Shown here: one piece after another, positions 51,502 through 59,961 of the stretch
Numbering within the stretch: the first letter of the stretch is position 1
Layout: every line of letters starts with the position of its first letter
Assembly: GCA_017415765.1 (NCBI GenBank)
Contig: JAFQED010000017.1
Span: 1-64,000, forward strand
Origin: Desulfovibrio sp.
GTDB taxonomy: Bacteria > Desulfobacterota > Desulfovibrionia > Desulfovibrionales > Desulfovibrionaceae
Direction of reading: 5' to 3'
Length of the DNA stretch: 64,000 bases
Translations under genes and position numbers: made by a program
The notes under the pieces: generated by a model
Database searches by the model: none
Told to the model about the DNA's origin: nothing
Seen by the model: the letters and a program-made list of their open reading frames with translations, nothing else

Positions 51502-52341
51502 CTATTTCCCTCGTTGGAAGCGGGCAGCAAGCTGCTCCCGCTCATCAGGGCGCAGATACGCAAACCATGCCTGACGCAAGGTTTCAAAATGGTTGATACG
51601 CAGATCCTTGAGCACTGCGCTGGTGGTGTCCCACGGTTTGGCCCCGTGAAAATGGACGATATGCCCCTGCTCCAGGCTTTGTGTCAGATAGGGGGGGCAG
51701 TTCCAGCGTTCGTCCAGCCGGGTGATGCGCTTGCCAAAGAAGTAATTGAGCAGGGATTGATCCAGATTGCCTATCTTGTCCACATTCTGGCCCGCAAAGG
51801 CCAGAAAATGACCGATCAGGTCACGGCGGCGCAGACGCTCCAGATTGAAGAGCACCACCCCGCTGGAAAATGTCCAGATGGGAAAGGGCATGGGCACCAC
51901 ATGGCGATGGCCGCGCCAGAGGTATTCCATGCGCTGGTGTTCATGCCAGAAAGGTGCCGTATGCTCCCGCACCATGCCCATGTACGGGGGCAGCGGGCCG
52001 CTGAAAAGGGCATCCAGCGGCTGGCGGAACAGCACATCCGCATCGCAGTAAAGCACCGCATCGTCCCCGGCCAGTTCCGGCAGGATGGCCAGCTCCAGCT
52101 TGAGGAAGCAGCCCCGGCAGGCCAGGGCCAGCGGTGTCATTTTTTCTGTGGGGAGGCGCAACTGATGACGCGCCACAGGGATAGCCTCGGCGGCCAGGCT
52201 TTGCAGCACTTCGGCCTTGTCCCCGCCATAGACGCAGAGGCAGGGCGCGTCCGGCCCGTGCACGGCCCGCAGGGAGCGCACTGCCACCTTCAGCAGGAGC
52301 AGGTAGCCGGGGCTGTCATCAATGCAGAAAACTGTTTTCAT
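51502..52341 (-). CDS. Glycosyltransferase family 8-like protein
   Basis: A 279-residue cytoplasmic transferase of the LgtC/GT8 type. It has the N-terminal VFCIDDSPGYLLLLKVAVRSL, the metal-binding DAD in LYCDADVLFRQPLDALF, FSSGVVLFNLERL, and IGNLDQSLLNYFFGK followed by HFHGAKPW, all in the usual order. A galactose or glucose residue on a surface glycan is a likely product. The first 23 bases overlap the end of the hybrid kinase gene, so expression is tied to it. Confidence 0.82.
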   Translation of the reverse strand: MKTVFCIDDSPGYLLLLKVAVRSLRAVHGPDAPCLCVYGGDKAEVLQSLAAEAIPVARHQLRLPTEKMTPLALACRGCFLKLELAILPELAGDDAVLYCDADVLFRQPLDALFSGPLPPYMGMVREHTAPFWHEHQRMEYLWRGHRHVVPMPFPIWTFSSGVVLFNLERLRRRDLIGHFLAFAGQNVDKIGNLDQSLLNYFFGKRITRLDERWNCPPYLTQSLEQGHIVHFHGAKPWDTTSAVLKDLRINHFETLRQAWFAYLRPDEREQLAARFQRGK

Positions 52342-55246
52342 GCCCGGCCCCGCTCAACTTGCGGCGCAATAGGGCCGTGTGATCGGTCGCATCGGAGACA
52401 TCAAAATTGTTGACCGCAGCCAGCAAGGCGCGCATATCTGCCGCAAGGGGCGTGCCCTGCACCAGGGGCATGAAGGCTTCCAGCGCGGCTTCCAAACCGC
52501 CCCAGTCCATCTGCAGACGGTTGGGCAGGTCTTGCAGCAGCTGCATGAGGCCCTGCTGATGCTCCCTGGCCAGTACCCGTGATACCGAGGTGACGGTGGC
52601 TCCAGCCCTGGTCTGCATCTCGTTGATCCTGTCCAGCGTGCCCTGCATGGCCGCCTCGAAGGCCGCCATGTCATCAGGGGTGGGCGGCTCTTGCGGCAGA
52701 CGTGCTTCCATCTTCTTGCAAAGCTCCGTCAGGCGGACGAGGCCAAGGTTGGCAGACACGCCCTTGACCGTGTGCACCAGACGGGCCACAGCCGGCAGAT
52801 CGTCCTGGGACAAGGCAGCCTGTATCTCGGCCATGCAGTTGCCGTAGGAGTCGGCAAAACGCTGCAAAAGCTCGTTGTACAGCTCCATATTGCCCCCCAC
52901 GGCCCCAAGGCCACGCCCCTGCTCGATATAGGACACATCATCAGTGGCACTGGCTGTCAGGATGCCCGTGGCGGCATCCTCCGCCTGAGCGGGGCTGCTT
53001 GCAGGGATGGCACTGCCATCCTGCTTTGCATGTGCATCCAGATCCTGGGGGCTTTCGGGCAAACCGCCCGGCAGCCAACGCTCAAGCTGGGCTTTCAGGG
53101 CCTGTACGTCCAGGGGTTTTTCCAGATGGGCATTCATACCGGCCTTGATGCTCTCGTCGCGGGCTTCATCGTCCGCATGGCCGGTCATGGCGATGATGGG
53201 CAGGGTGATGCGCGAATGGCCCTGCTCCCGCAAGGTGCGACAGACCGTGAGGCCATCCATCACAGGCATCTGGATGTCCATCAGGATCAGATTGGGCTGC
53301 CGCTTGCTGACCGCGTCCAGAGCCTCCTGTCCATCCGTGGCGCGCATGGTTTCCACACCAAGCTGTTCCAGCACTTCACAGGCGATCTCGAGGTTGATGG
53401 GGCTGTCCTCCACCACCAGTACCAGGGGACGGACCTGGGCCACAGCCGTATCCACAAGGACTGTGCAGCCCACCTCGAAAATGAAGGTGCTGCCCCGTGG
53501 GGAGGTCGTAAGGCGCAGTTCCCCACCCATAAAGTGCACCAGATGCCGCGCCAGAGCCAGCCCCATACCGAGGCTGGTGCCACTGTCCCCCGTATGTACG
53601 GTGCTGGTACCAAAAAGGCGTTCCTGCTCGTCAAGGCTGAAGCCCGGCCCGCTGTCGCTGATGCTGAAGCGCAGTCGCGTCTGTCCATCCTCGCTGTCAG
53701 CCAGCCGCTGCACCTCAAGGCCCACCTGCCCCGCAGCAGTATGCCGCACGGCATTCTCCAGCAGGATACGCAGGGTCTCTTCCATATGCCTTTTGTCCCC
53801 GGCGATCTCTGCCGGCAGATCCTTGCCGGTGCGAAGGCTGAAGGCAAGGCCCTTTTCACTGGCGGCAGCGTCCACGCTCTGGCGCAGCAGCTCAAGGAAG
53901 GGGGCAAGGGCAAAGGCTTCCTTCTGCTGCCGCATGCCGTCTTCCTCAAAGCCGGATACGTCCAGGATACGGTTGAAAATATCCATCAGCGCGCCACCGC
54001 TCTGGTTGATGCGCAGCAGCCCGGCGTGCAGTTTCCTGTCCTCCACTACCTGCAGGGCCTGCCAGCTCATGCTCAGGATTTCGCTGATGGGCTGGCGTAT
54101 CTCCCGGCCGACCTGTGCAAGGAATTTCTCCTGTGTGGCAAGGGCCTTCTGGGCCATATTGAGTGAGGACAGGGCCTGTGCCTTGGAAAGCATGGCCTGC
54201 TGACTGCTGGCCTGTGAGGCCCGCTCGCTGGCCTTGAGTTCGCGGATACGCAGGGAGAGCGTGCCCTGCAACTTGACCAGAGAGCCATACATGCTGGCCA
54301 GCTCGTCCCCGTACTTCATGGAAAGCGTTTCCGGCTCACCGCCACTGGCCACGCTCTCCGCATAGTCGCCCACCAGAGAGAGCGGGCGCACCACGCGCTT
54401 CCAGAGATACCAGCCAGTGACCGCCAGACAGCCGCACAGGGCCAATATCGCAAGCCCGACCAGTGCATAAACCCAGACAAGGGTAAATTTTTCCCGTTGC
54501 AGCCGGTCGTGCATATCCTCCCCTATATGCCGCCGCAACGACTGGAGGCTCCACCCTATTTCTTTCGGCAGGTCAAGCAGCTCAGGGGAGTTGAGCAGCT
54601 CCTGTGCGCGTTCCGGCTGGGGCAGGCTCACGCACACCAGATTGCCATTGTCATCCCTGCCAAGACCGCCCGCCAGCATCACGGCCCATTGCAGTTTGCT
54701 GTTAAGCTCCCTGTTCTGTCCCAGGCAGCTTTCCATCAAGTCCGTCTCCAGTCTGCACATGGCACGCGGAAGCAACAGGTCTGCCAGCCGGGCTTTTTCT
54801 CCGGGATGAGAGAGGGAGCTCTCCGGCCTGGGCTTCAGGCCCTCCTCCACCAGCCAGATGTCCTGCAGGGCTTTGAGGGAGGCATTGCTGGCAGCAGGAG
54901 ATGGGACAGGCTCGGATGTGGGGGACGATGAGGACGAGGACGCGGGCTTGGATGTGTCCCCTGTCCCTGCCTGTTCAGAAGCCTGTTCAGCTATGTACGC
55001 GGCTGCGTCCAGCTGCGCCGAGGGCGACAAGTCTGACATGGCATCGACATATGCCAGGGCGTGGCGATATTTGATGTCGATATTGTCTCGTAATTCGTCA
55101 ATCAGGGCATCCGTGCTGGGCCGTGTGTCAAGGATGGTATTGACCTGCCACAGATCCCTCCCCAGCCAGAGTATGGAAGACACCAGCACCAGCAGGAGTG
55201 CCAGTTGCACAAAGTGGGAAGTTTTGATAATGGCCCGAATCGTCAC
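52319..55246 (-). CDS. Membrane hybrid sensor kinase with REC and HPt domains; H-box histidine replaced
   Basis: A 975-residue sensor. TM1 is near residues 12-32, a periplasmic region follows to about 265, TM2 is near 268-292, then a HAMP-like linker and DHp helix. The H-box reads FLAQVGREIRQPISEI, so Arg381 (codon 54104-54106) stands where the phospho-accepting His is expected. The ATPase domain keeps LLENAVRH, DSGPGFSLDE and GMGLALARHL. A receiver has Asp657 in LMDIQMPVMDG, and an HPt domain has His825 in VHTVKGVSANLG. It may act as a pseudokinase or as a heterodimer partner. The start is GTG 55246 with AGGAG upstream. It overlaps the GT8 gene. Confidence 0.88.
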   Translation of the reverse strand: MTIRAIIKTSHFVQLALLLVLVSSILWLGRDLWQVNTILDTRPSTDALIDELRDNIDIKYRHALAYVDAMSDLSPSAQLDAAAYIAEQASEQAGTGDTSKPASSSSSSPTSEPVPSPAASNASLKALQDIWLVEEGLKPRPESSLSHPGEKARLADLLLPRAMCRLETDLMESCLGQNRELNSKLQWAVMLAGGLGRDDNGNLVCVSLPQPERAQELLNSPELLDLPKEIGWSLQSLRRHIGEDMHDRLQREKFTLVWVYALVGLAILALCGCLAVTGWYLWKRVVRPLSLVGDYAESVASGGEPETLSMKYGDELASMYGSLVKLQGTLSLRIRELKASERASQASSQQAMLSKAQALSSLNMAQKALATQEKFLAQVGREIRQPISEILSMSWQALQVVEDRKLHAGLLRINQSGGALMDIFNRILDVSGFEEDGMRQQKEAFALAPFLELLRQSVDAAASEKGLAFSLRTGKDLPAEIAGDKRHMEETLRILLENAVRHTAAGQVGLEVQRLADSEDGQTRLRFSISDSGPGFSLDEQERLFGTSTVHTGDSGTSLGMGLALARHLVHFMGGELRLTTSPRGSTFIFEVGCTVLVDTAVAQVRPLVLVVEDSPINLEIACEVLEQLGVETMRATDGQEALDAVSKRQPNLILMDIQMPVMDGLTVCRTLREQGHSRITLPIIAMTGHADDEARDESIKAGMNAHLEKPLDVQALKAQLERWLPGGLPESPQDLDAHAKQDGSAIPASSPAQAEDAATGILTASATDDVSYIEQGRGLGAVGGNMELYNELLQRFADSYGNCMAEIQAALSQDDLPAVARLVHTVKGVSANLGLVRLTELCKKMEARLPQEPPTPDDMAAFEAAMQGTLDRINEMQTRAGATVTSVSRVLAREHQQGLMQLLQDLPNRLQMDWGGLEAALEAFMPLVQGTPLAADMRALLAAVNNFDVSDATDHTALLRRKLSGAGHENSFLH

Positions 55247-55364
55247 TCGTCCGCTCCTGCCCTGTCGGCTGATCGTTTTGGCGCGTTCCCGGTGTTGTGC
55301 TTTGCCGTGAGCCTGTATCCAATGCCATTTTGTGATAATGACAGGGTAAACCTAGCACAGTCAG

Positions 55365-56312
55365 ATGCAAAAATCATCACCCCGCAAGCCGGAAAATCCC
55401 GCAAAGATCGCTGCAAAAGGCAGGTTTGTCCCCCATCTTTCTCTCCTGCTGGCCATGCTGGTCTGGAGCAGCTCCTTCATCGCACTCAAACTGGCACTTT
55501 CGGGCCTGACGCCCATCCAGACCATGGCCGGGCGCATGTTCACGGCCTGTATCATCTTTGTGCCCATCTGGCCCGGCCTGTTCCGGGCCATCCGGCAACA
55601 GGGGCAGGTGGGGGCATTGCTGCTGCTGGGCCTGTGTGAGCCATGCCTTTACTTTCTGTTTGAGACCCATGCCCTGCAACTGACCACCGCCTCTCAGGCC
55701 GGTATGGTCTCCTGCCTCCTGCCCCTGCTGGTGGCCGTGGCCGCATGGCCCCTGCTGCACGAGCGTATCAGCCCCCGTGGCTGGCTGGGCCTTGGCCTTG
55801 CCGCGCTGGGGGTGATATGGCTTTCGCTGGCTGCCACGCCGGAAAAAGGCGCGCCAGCCCCCCTGCTGGGCAATGCGCTGGAAGCCCTGGCCATGACCTG
55901 CGGGGCCTGCTACACCATTGCCGTGCGCCGTCTTTCGTACAGCTACACCGCCTTGCAGATAACCGCTGTGCAGTCAGGTATCGGCCTGATCTTCTTTGCG
56001 CTGTTGCTCCTGCTGCCCGCCAGCCCGACGCGCATAGAGCTGGGCATGGATCTGCCCGCATGGCTGCCGTGGGCCAGTGTCGTCTATCTGGGGGCCTGTG
56101 TGACCCTGGGTGGCTATGGCCTGTACAACTACGGGGTGCAGCGTTTGGGCGCGGGCCAGGCAGCAGCCTATATCAACCTGCTGCCGGTCATGACCCTGGC
56201 CATGGGCGTGGCCCTGCTCAATGAAGTATTTTTGCCGGAACAGTACCTTGCAGCGGGCCTGATCATCCTTGGCCTTGTGCTGAGCCAGTGGCGGGGGAAG
56301 GAAAGCGGCTGA
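55365..56312 (+). CDS. EamA-family (DMT) transporter
   Basis: A 315-residue inner-membrane protein with ten hydrophobic helices and two EamA repeats (about residues 22-155 and 165-305). The first has MLVWSSSFIALKLALSGLTP, and the second ends LLPVMTLAMGVALLNEVFLPEQ, the typical EamA end pattern. Members export amino acids or other small metabolites; the substrate cannot be predicted. It is divergent from the hybrid kinase and is followed by a small RNA promoter 16 bases after its stop. Confidence 0.88.
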   Translation: MQKSSPRKPENPAKIAAKGRFVPHLSLLLAMLVWSSSFIALKLALSGLTPIQTMAGRMFTACIIFVPIWPGLFRAIRQQGQVGALLLLGLCEPCLYFLFETHALQLTTASQAGMVSCLLPLLVAVAAWPLLHERISPRGWLGLGLAALGVIWLSLAATPEKGAPAPLLGNALEALAMTCGACYTIAVRRLSYSYTALQITAVQSGIGLIFFALLLLLPASPTRIELGMDLPAWLPWASVVYLGACVTLGGYGLYNYGVQRLGAGQAAAYINLLPVMTLAMGVALLNEVFLPEQYLAAGLIILGLVLSQWRGKESG

Positions 56313-56328
56313 CATGCGGAAGAGCCTC

Positions 56329-56357
56329 TTGCCAGGCAGGAACAGTGGGGATATATA
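56329..56357 (+). promoter_or_regulatory. Sigma70 promoter of a second candidate small RNA
   Basis: TTGCCA (56329-56334), a 17-base spacer and TATATA (56352-56357). The -10 region and first transcribed bases are the same as at 10186-10198. Confidence 0.6.
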
Positions 56358-56363
56358 GAAAGG

Positions 56364-56425
56364 GCTGCAACCCAGGATACCCGTTTTACGACCCCGACCC
56401 ACCGCTAATGGGCCGGGGTCAACTC
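56364..56425 (+). ncRNA. Candidate small RNA of about 60 nt
   Basis: A short transcript from the promoter at 56329-56357 would end after the hairpin GACCCCG...CGGGGTC (56390-56420), whose inner stem is CCCA/TGGG with loop CCGCTAA. The hairpin loop sequence CCCACCGC-TA-TGGGCC closely matches the terminator of the candidate RNA at 10198-10318. No reading frame is present. The T-tract is weak (AACTCTT). Confidence 0.45.
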
Positions 56426-56481
56426 TTATGCAGCGTAGGACGCCGACGAACCGGATTTGCTGTTTACGCAGGAGGAACAGT

Positions 56482-56631
56482 TATAGCATTTTTTGATTGA
56501 AACACTCCGTGTTTCAATCCATACGCTGCCTACGCTTCGCGGAAAAAACGCGGTTTTTCCGCTTGCTTACGGCACGGGCGTCCGCTTTGCGTCCGCCAGA
56601 GCGATGCCATTTTCCATGGCATTTCGCTCTA
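56482..56631. repeat. MITE-like repeat, copy 4 (150 bp)
   Basis: TATAGC (56482) to GCTCTA (56631). The central palindrome here is GCGGAAAAA/TTTTTCCGC, against GCGGGAAAA/TTTTCCCGC in copy 1: a paired change that keeps the stem. With the sequence between the EamA stop and this copy (second small RNA), it fills the gene-free stretch 56313-56657. Confidence 0.88.
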
Positions 56632-56660
56632 GAGCGACTGCCATTGGAAATGGCACTCTA
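56630..56660. repeat. Minimal 31-bp form of the repeat terminus
   Basis: TAGAGCGACTGCCATT and its partner AATGGCACTCTA form a near-perfect palindrome directly continuing from copy 4. It looks like an inverted right end of the element. The last three bases (56658-56660) are the stop codon of the leftward gene 56658-57248. Confidence 0.65.
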
Positions 56661-57248
56661 TTTGCCGGCCTGAGCACGAAGGCGCAGACCTTCCTCTGCC
56701 AGTGCCTTCATTTGTGGGTCATCAGGCTGGAGTTTCAAGCCGTTGCGCAGATGCCCCAGGGCGCGCACATACTCCCCGGCGTCCAGCAAGGCTCTGGCTA
56801 TCATGCTGTAGGCGGCATACTCCGTGCGGCAGTGTGTAAGGGCCTCCGTGAAACAGTCATCAGCCTCGGAAGCGCGTTTCTGCTCCAGCAGGTGCTTGCC
56901 CTCCCGAATGGCACGGTCAAGCCGCAGCTTGCGCTGGAGGGTGGCCTCGTAATCTTCCTGATCTTCCTGTCCTTGCAGCTTCTTGTACAGCTTGACAAAA
57001 AAAATCAGCAGCTCGCGCTCCTTGCCGGGCTGGTAGCTTACCGCTGTCCCACACTCTTTCTTGTACTGTGGGTCCTTGGTCAGTGCTTCCAGCGCGGTGC
57101 GGATGTCCCCGCGCAGGTCACTGGGGGCAGGATGCCCGCCCAGATCCTTGAGGGCTGTGATGGTCAGGTAAACGGCACGGGGAAAGTCGCGCCGCTGGCA
57201 ACTGGCCTTGGCGCGGCCCAGGTCTTCGCGTATCTTGCGTATATTCAT
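56658..57248 (-). CDS. Hypothetical helical/TPR-like protein (196 aa)
   Basis: An unrecognised 196-residue soluble protein, helical and strongly charged. The C-terminal half looks like tetratricopeptide-type helix pairs (AREGKHLLEQKRASEADDCFTEA-like spacing; AAYSMIARALLDAGEYVRALGHL; LQPDDPQMKALAEEGL). The N-terminal part (KIREDLGRAKASCQRRDFPRA) may be another pair. ATG 57248 has only a weak ribosome site. Its TAG stop is the end of the repeat at 56630-56660, so the natural C-terminus may have been changed by repeat insertion. Confidence 0.65.
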   Translation of the reverse strand: MNIRKIREDLGRAKASCQRRDFPRAVYLTITALKDLGGHPAPSDLRGDIRTALEALTKDPQYKKECGTAVSYQPGKERELLIFFVKLYKKLQGQEDQEDYEATLQRKLRLDRAIREGKHLLEQKRASEADDCFTEALTHCRTEYAAYSMIARALLDAGEYVRALGHLRNGLKLQPDDPQMKALAEEGLRLRAQAGK

Positions 57249-57377
57249 GCGGCAAGTATGCCGGATTCCCCGGCCAAGAGCAAGGCTCGGCTGATACGCG
57301 GCAGAACATCCGCTCCCGTGCGTTGACGCCAGGTGAGGCGGTTGGTAGGCTTGCTGCATAAACAGCAGGAGACCAGT

Positions 57378-58460
57378 ATGGCACGCATCCTTTACGGCAT
57401 CCACGGTACCGGCCATGGCCACGCCATGCGCGGCCTGACCATTGCCCGACGTCTGGGCAGACACGAATTCCTCTTCGTGGCCGATGACGATGCCCCCAGG
57501 GTGCTGGAGCCAGAATTCCGCGTCCAGCGGCTTCCCAATCTGGGAACGGTCTTCCGCAACTACATGGTCGATCTGCGGGCCACCGTGGGGCGGGCCATCC
57601 CCCTGCTCTGGCACCGCAAACGCTACATCAGCCAAGTCTTGCGGCTGATAGAGGACTTCAAGCCCGATGTCTGCATGACAGACCTGGAATACTTTGTGCC
57701 ACGCGCAGCAGAACAGGCCGGGCTGCCCTGCCTGACGCTGGATCATCAGCACATCATCACCTGCTGTCGGCATGACCTGCCCCCCAACCTCTGGTGGGAC
57801 GCCTTTTTACAGGGGCTGACACCGCGCTGGCTATTCCGCCCCACAGAAGAAAATCTGCTTGTTTCATTCTACGCTCCACCGGTATTGCCCAAATACCGGG
57901 CGCGTGTAGCCCCGCCCATTTTGCGCGAGACCGTGCTGGCCCTGCGGCCGCGTGACGAGGGCCATGTGCTGGTGTATCAGAGCAACTCCACCCACAGGCG
58001 GCTCATCGAATTTTTGCAGACTGCCACCCGGCGCACCTGCTATGTCTTTGGCTATGGGCGCGAGGAAGGGCGCGAGGGCAATGTGGTCTTTATGAAAAAG
58101 AGCGAGGAAGGCTTTTTGCGCCTGCTGGAAGGCTGCGCCTATGTGATCCAGGGGGGCAGCCATACCCTGATGAGCGAGGCCCTGCATCTGGGCAAGCCGA
58201 TCTTGACCCTGCCCCTCAAGGCCATGGTGGAGCAGCGGTTCAACGCGCTCTATGTGGAGCGACTGGGCTACGGTATGCAGGCTGATATGCTGGGGCTGAC
58301 GCCGGGACTCCTTCAGGATTTTGAATCCCGCCTGCCGGGCTTTGCAGCCAATATCGGACAGGGCCGCTTTTGCGGTAATGAAGAGGTTTTCGGCCTTGTG
58401 GATCATTTTGTACGCCATGGCCGACTGCCGGAACGGGGTACACCGCAGGTGGTGGGATAG
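57378..58460 (+). CDS. MurG-like glycosyltransferase (GT28/GT-B type)
   Basis: A 360-residue GT-B fold protein. The N-terminal GIHGTGHGHAMRGLTIARRL is the glycine-rich acceptor loop of MurG/MGD-type enzymes. The C-terminal donor domain has YVIQGGSHTLMSEALHLGKPILTLPL, with the usual GG-x-T-x-x-E pattern. There is no transmembrane helix. AGGAG precedes the ATG. It is divergent from the TPR-like gene and converges with the liv operon. Donor sugar and acceptor lipid or polysaccharide are unknown. Confidence 0.8.
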   Translation: MARILYGIHGTGHGHAMRGLTIARRLGRHEFLFVADDDAPRVLEPEFRVQRLPNLGTVFRNYMVDLRATVGRAIPLLWHRKRYISQVLRLIEDFKPDVCMTDLEYFVPRAAEQAGLPCLTLDHQHIITCCRHDLPPNLWWDAFLQGLTPRWLFRPTEENLLVSFYAPPVLPKYRARVAPPILRETVLALRPRDEGHVLVYQSNSTHRRLIEFLQTATRRTCYVFGYGREEGREGNVVFMKKSEEGFLRLLEGCAYVIQGGSHTLMSEALHLGKPILTLPLKAMVEQRFNALYVERLGYGMQADMLGLTPGLLQDFESRLPGFAANIGQGRFCGNEEVFGLVDHFVRHGRLPERGTPQVVG

Positions 58461-58478
58461 CCGCATCGGCTGCAGGTA

Positions 58479-59183
58479 CTACATGCCCAGATAGGCACTG
58501 CGCACTTCCTCGTTCTGCAGAAGAGACTGTGCCGAATCTGCCATGACGATGCGGCCGTTTTCCATCACATAGCCACGGTGGGCAATGCGCAGGGCCTGAT
58601 TGGCGTTCTGTTCCACCAGAAAGACCGTGGTGCCGTTGGCATTGACGCGCTGGATGATGGCAAAGATCTGCTGGATGATGATGGGGGCCAGCCCCAGTGA
58701 CGGCTCATCCAGCAAGAGGAGTTTGGGACGGGCCATCAGGGCGCGGCAAATGGCCAGCATCTGCTGCTCCCCGCCGGAGAGCGTCCCGCCGGGCTGACGG
58801 CGGCGTTCTGCCAGGATGGGGAAGAGGCTGAAGACATAGTCCAGATCGTCCCTGATGCCCTGTGCGTCACGCCGCAGGAAGGCACCAAGGTCAAGGTTTT
58901 CGCTGACGCTGAGATCCGGGAAGATCAGACGCCCTTCGGGAACCTGCGAAATACCAAGGGCCACTATCTCATGCGGCGAAAGCTCGTGGATAGGCTGGCC
59001 GTTCCAGATTATCTCTCCCTGACGGGCGCGGTTGATGCCGCAAATGGTCATCAGTGTGGTGGACTTGCCCGCACCGTTGGCCCCGATAAGGGTGACTATC
59101 TCACCATCGCGTATCTCAAGGGAGACATCCCGCAGGGCCTGGATGTTGCCGTAAAAGGTATCCACATGGCGCATCTCAAGCAT
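58479..59183 (-). CDS. livF: Branched-chain amino acid ABC transporter ATPase LivF
   Basis: A 234-residue ATPase that powers uptake of Leu, Ile and Val with LivG. It has Walker A GANGAGKST, the Q-loop region ISQVPEGRLIFPDLSV characteristic of LivF, signature LSGGEQQ, Walker B LLLLDEPSLGL, and H-loop FLVEQN. ATG 59183 lies inside the livG end (8-base overlap), so the frame to 59276 is not used. It is the last gene of livKHMGF. Confidence 0.95.
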   Translation of the reverse strand: MLEMRHVDTFYGNIQALRDVSLEIRDGEIVTLIGANGAGKSTTLMTICGINRARQGEIIWNGQPIHELSPHEIVALGISQVPEGRLIFPDLSVSENLDLGAFLRRDAQGIRDDLDYVFSLFPILAERRRQPGGTLSGGEQQMLAICRALMARPKLLLLDEPSLGLAPIIIQQIFAIIQRVNANGTTVFLVEQNANQALRIAHRGYVMENGRIVMADSAQSLLQNEEVRSAYLGM

Positions 59184-59961
59184 CGCTTTCCCCCAGATAG
59201 GCCTTGATGACACGCGGGTTGGCCCGCACTTCTGCCGGTTTGCCCGTGGCGATGCACGAACCGTATTCCATGACATAGATGCGGTCAGAAAGCGACATGA
59301 CCATGCTCATATCGTGTTCTATGAGCAGGATGGAGAGCTTGCGTGTGTCGCGGATGTGCCGCACCAATGCCTCAAGCTCGTTGGTCTCCTGCGGGTTCAT
59401 GCCCGCAGCGGGTTCATCCAGTAGCAGCATTTGCGGTTCTGTGGCCAGGGCGCGGGCTATCTCCAGCCGGCGTTGTGCCCCGTAGGAGAGATTGCACGCC
59501 AGGTCGTTCCAGAGATGCTGCAAGTGCAGCTCTTCCAGCAGGGCATAGCTCTGGTCAATGCTTTCCTGCTCCTCGCGCCGGGTTCGGGGGTCGCGCAGCA
59601 GCGCGCCCAGGATGCCTGCCCGTGTACGGCAGTGGCGGCCTGTCATCACGTTTTCCAGCACAGTCATATTGCTGAAAAGGCGGATGTTCTGAAAGGTGCG
59701 GGCCATGCCAAGGGCCGTGATCTGGTGTGGCTTGCGGCCATTGAGCAGGGTCTTGCCACCGTCCGCATGGTGCAGCCACATCTTGCCTTCGGTGGGCGTA
59801 TAGATGCCGGTAACACAGTTGAAAAAGGTGGTCTTGCCAGCTCCGTTGGGGCCGATCAGGGCCACGATCTCGTTGGCGTCCACACGCAGGTCAAGGTCGC
59901 TCAGGGCGCGCAGACCACCAAAATCCTGTGAAAGCCCGGTCACTTCCAGCACTGGTCTCAT
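59176..59961 (-). CDS. livG: Branched-chain amino acid ABC transporter ATPase LivG
   Basis: A 261-residue ATPase partner of LivF. It has Walker A GPNGAGKTT, the LivG-type insert after the Q-loop (GMARTFQNIRLFSNMTVLENVMTG), signature LSYGAQRR, Walker B LLLDEPAAGMN and IEHDMSM. The FQNIRLF segment separates it from LivF. It overlaps livM by 4 bases and livF by 8, consistent with a single polycistronic message. Confidence 0.95.
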   Translation of the reverse strand: MRPVLEVTGLSQDFGGLRALSDLDLRVDANEIVALIGPNGAGKTTFFNCVTGIYTPTEGKMWLHHADGGKTLLNGRKPHQITALGMARTFQNIRLFSNMTVLENVMTGRHCRTRAGILGALLRDPRTRREEQESIDQSYALLEELHLQHLWNDLACNLSYGAQRRLEIARALATEPQMLLLDEPAAGMNPQETNELEALVRHIRDTRKLSILLIEHDMSMVMSLSDRIYVMEYGSCIATGKPAEVRANPRVIKAYLGESDA

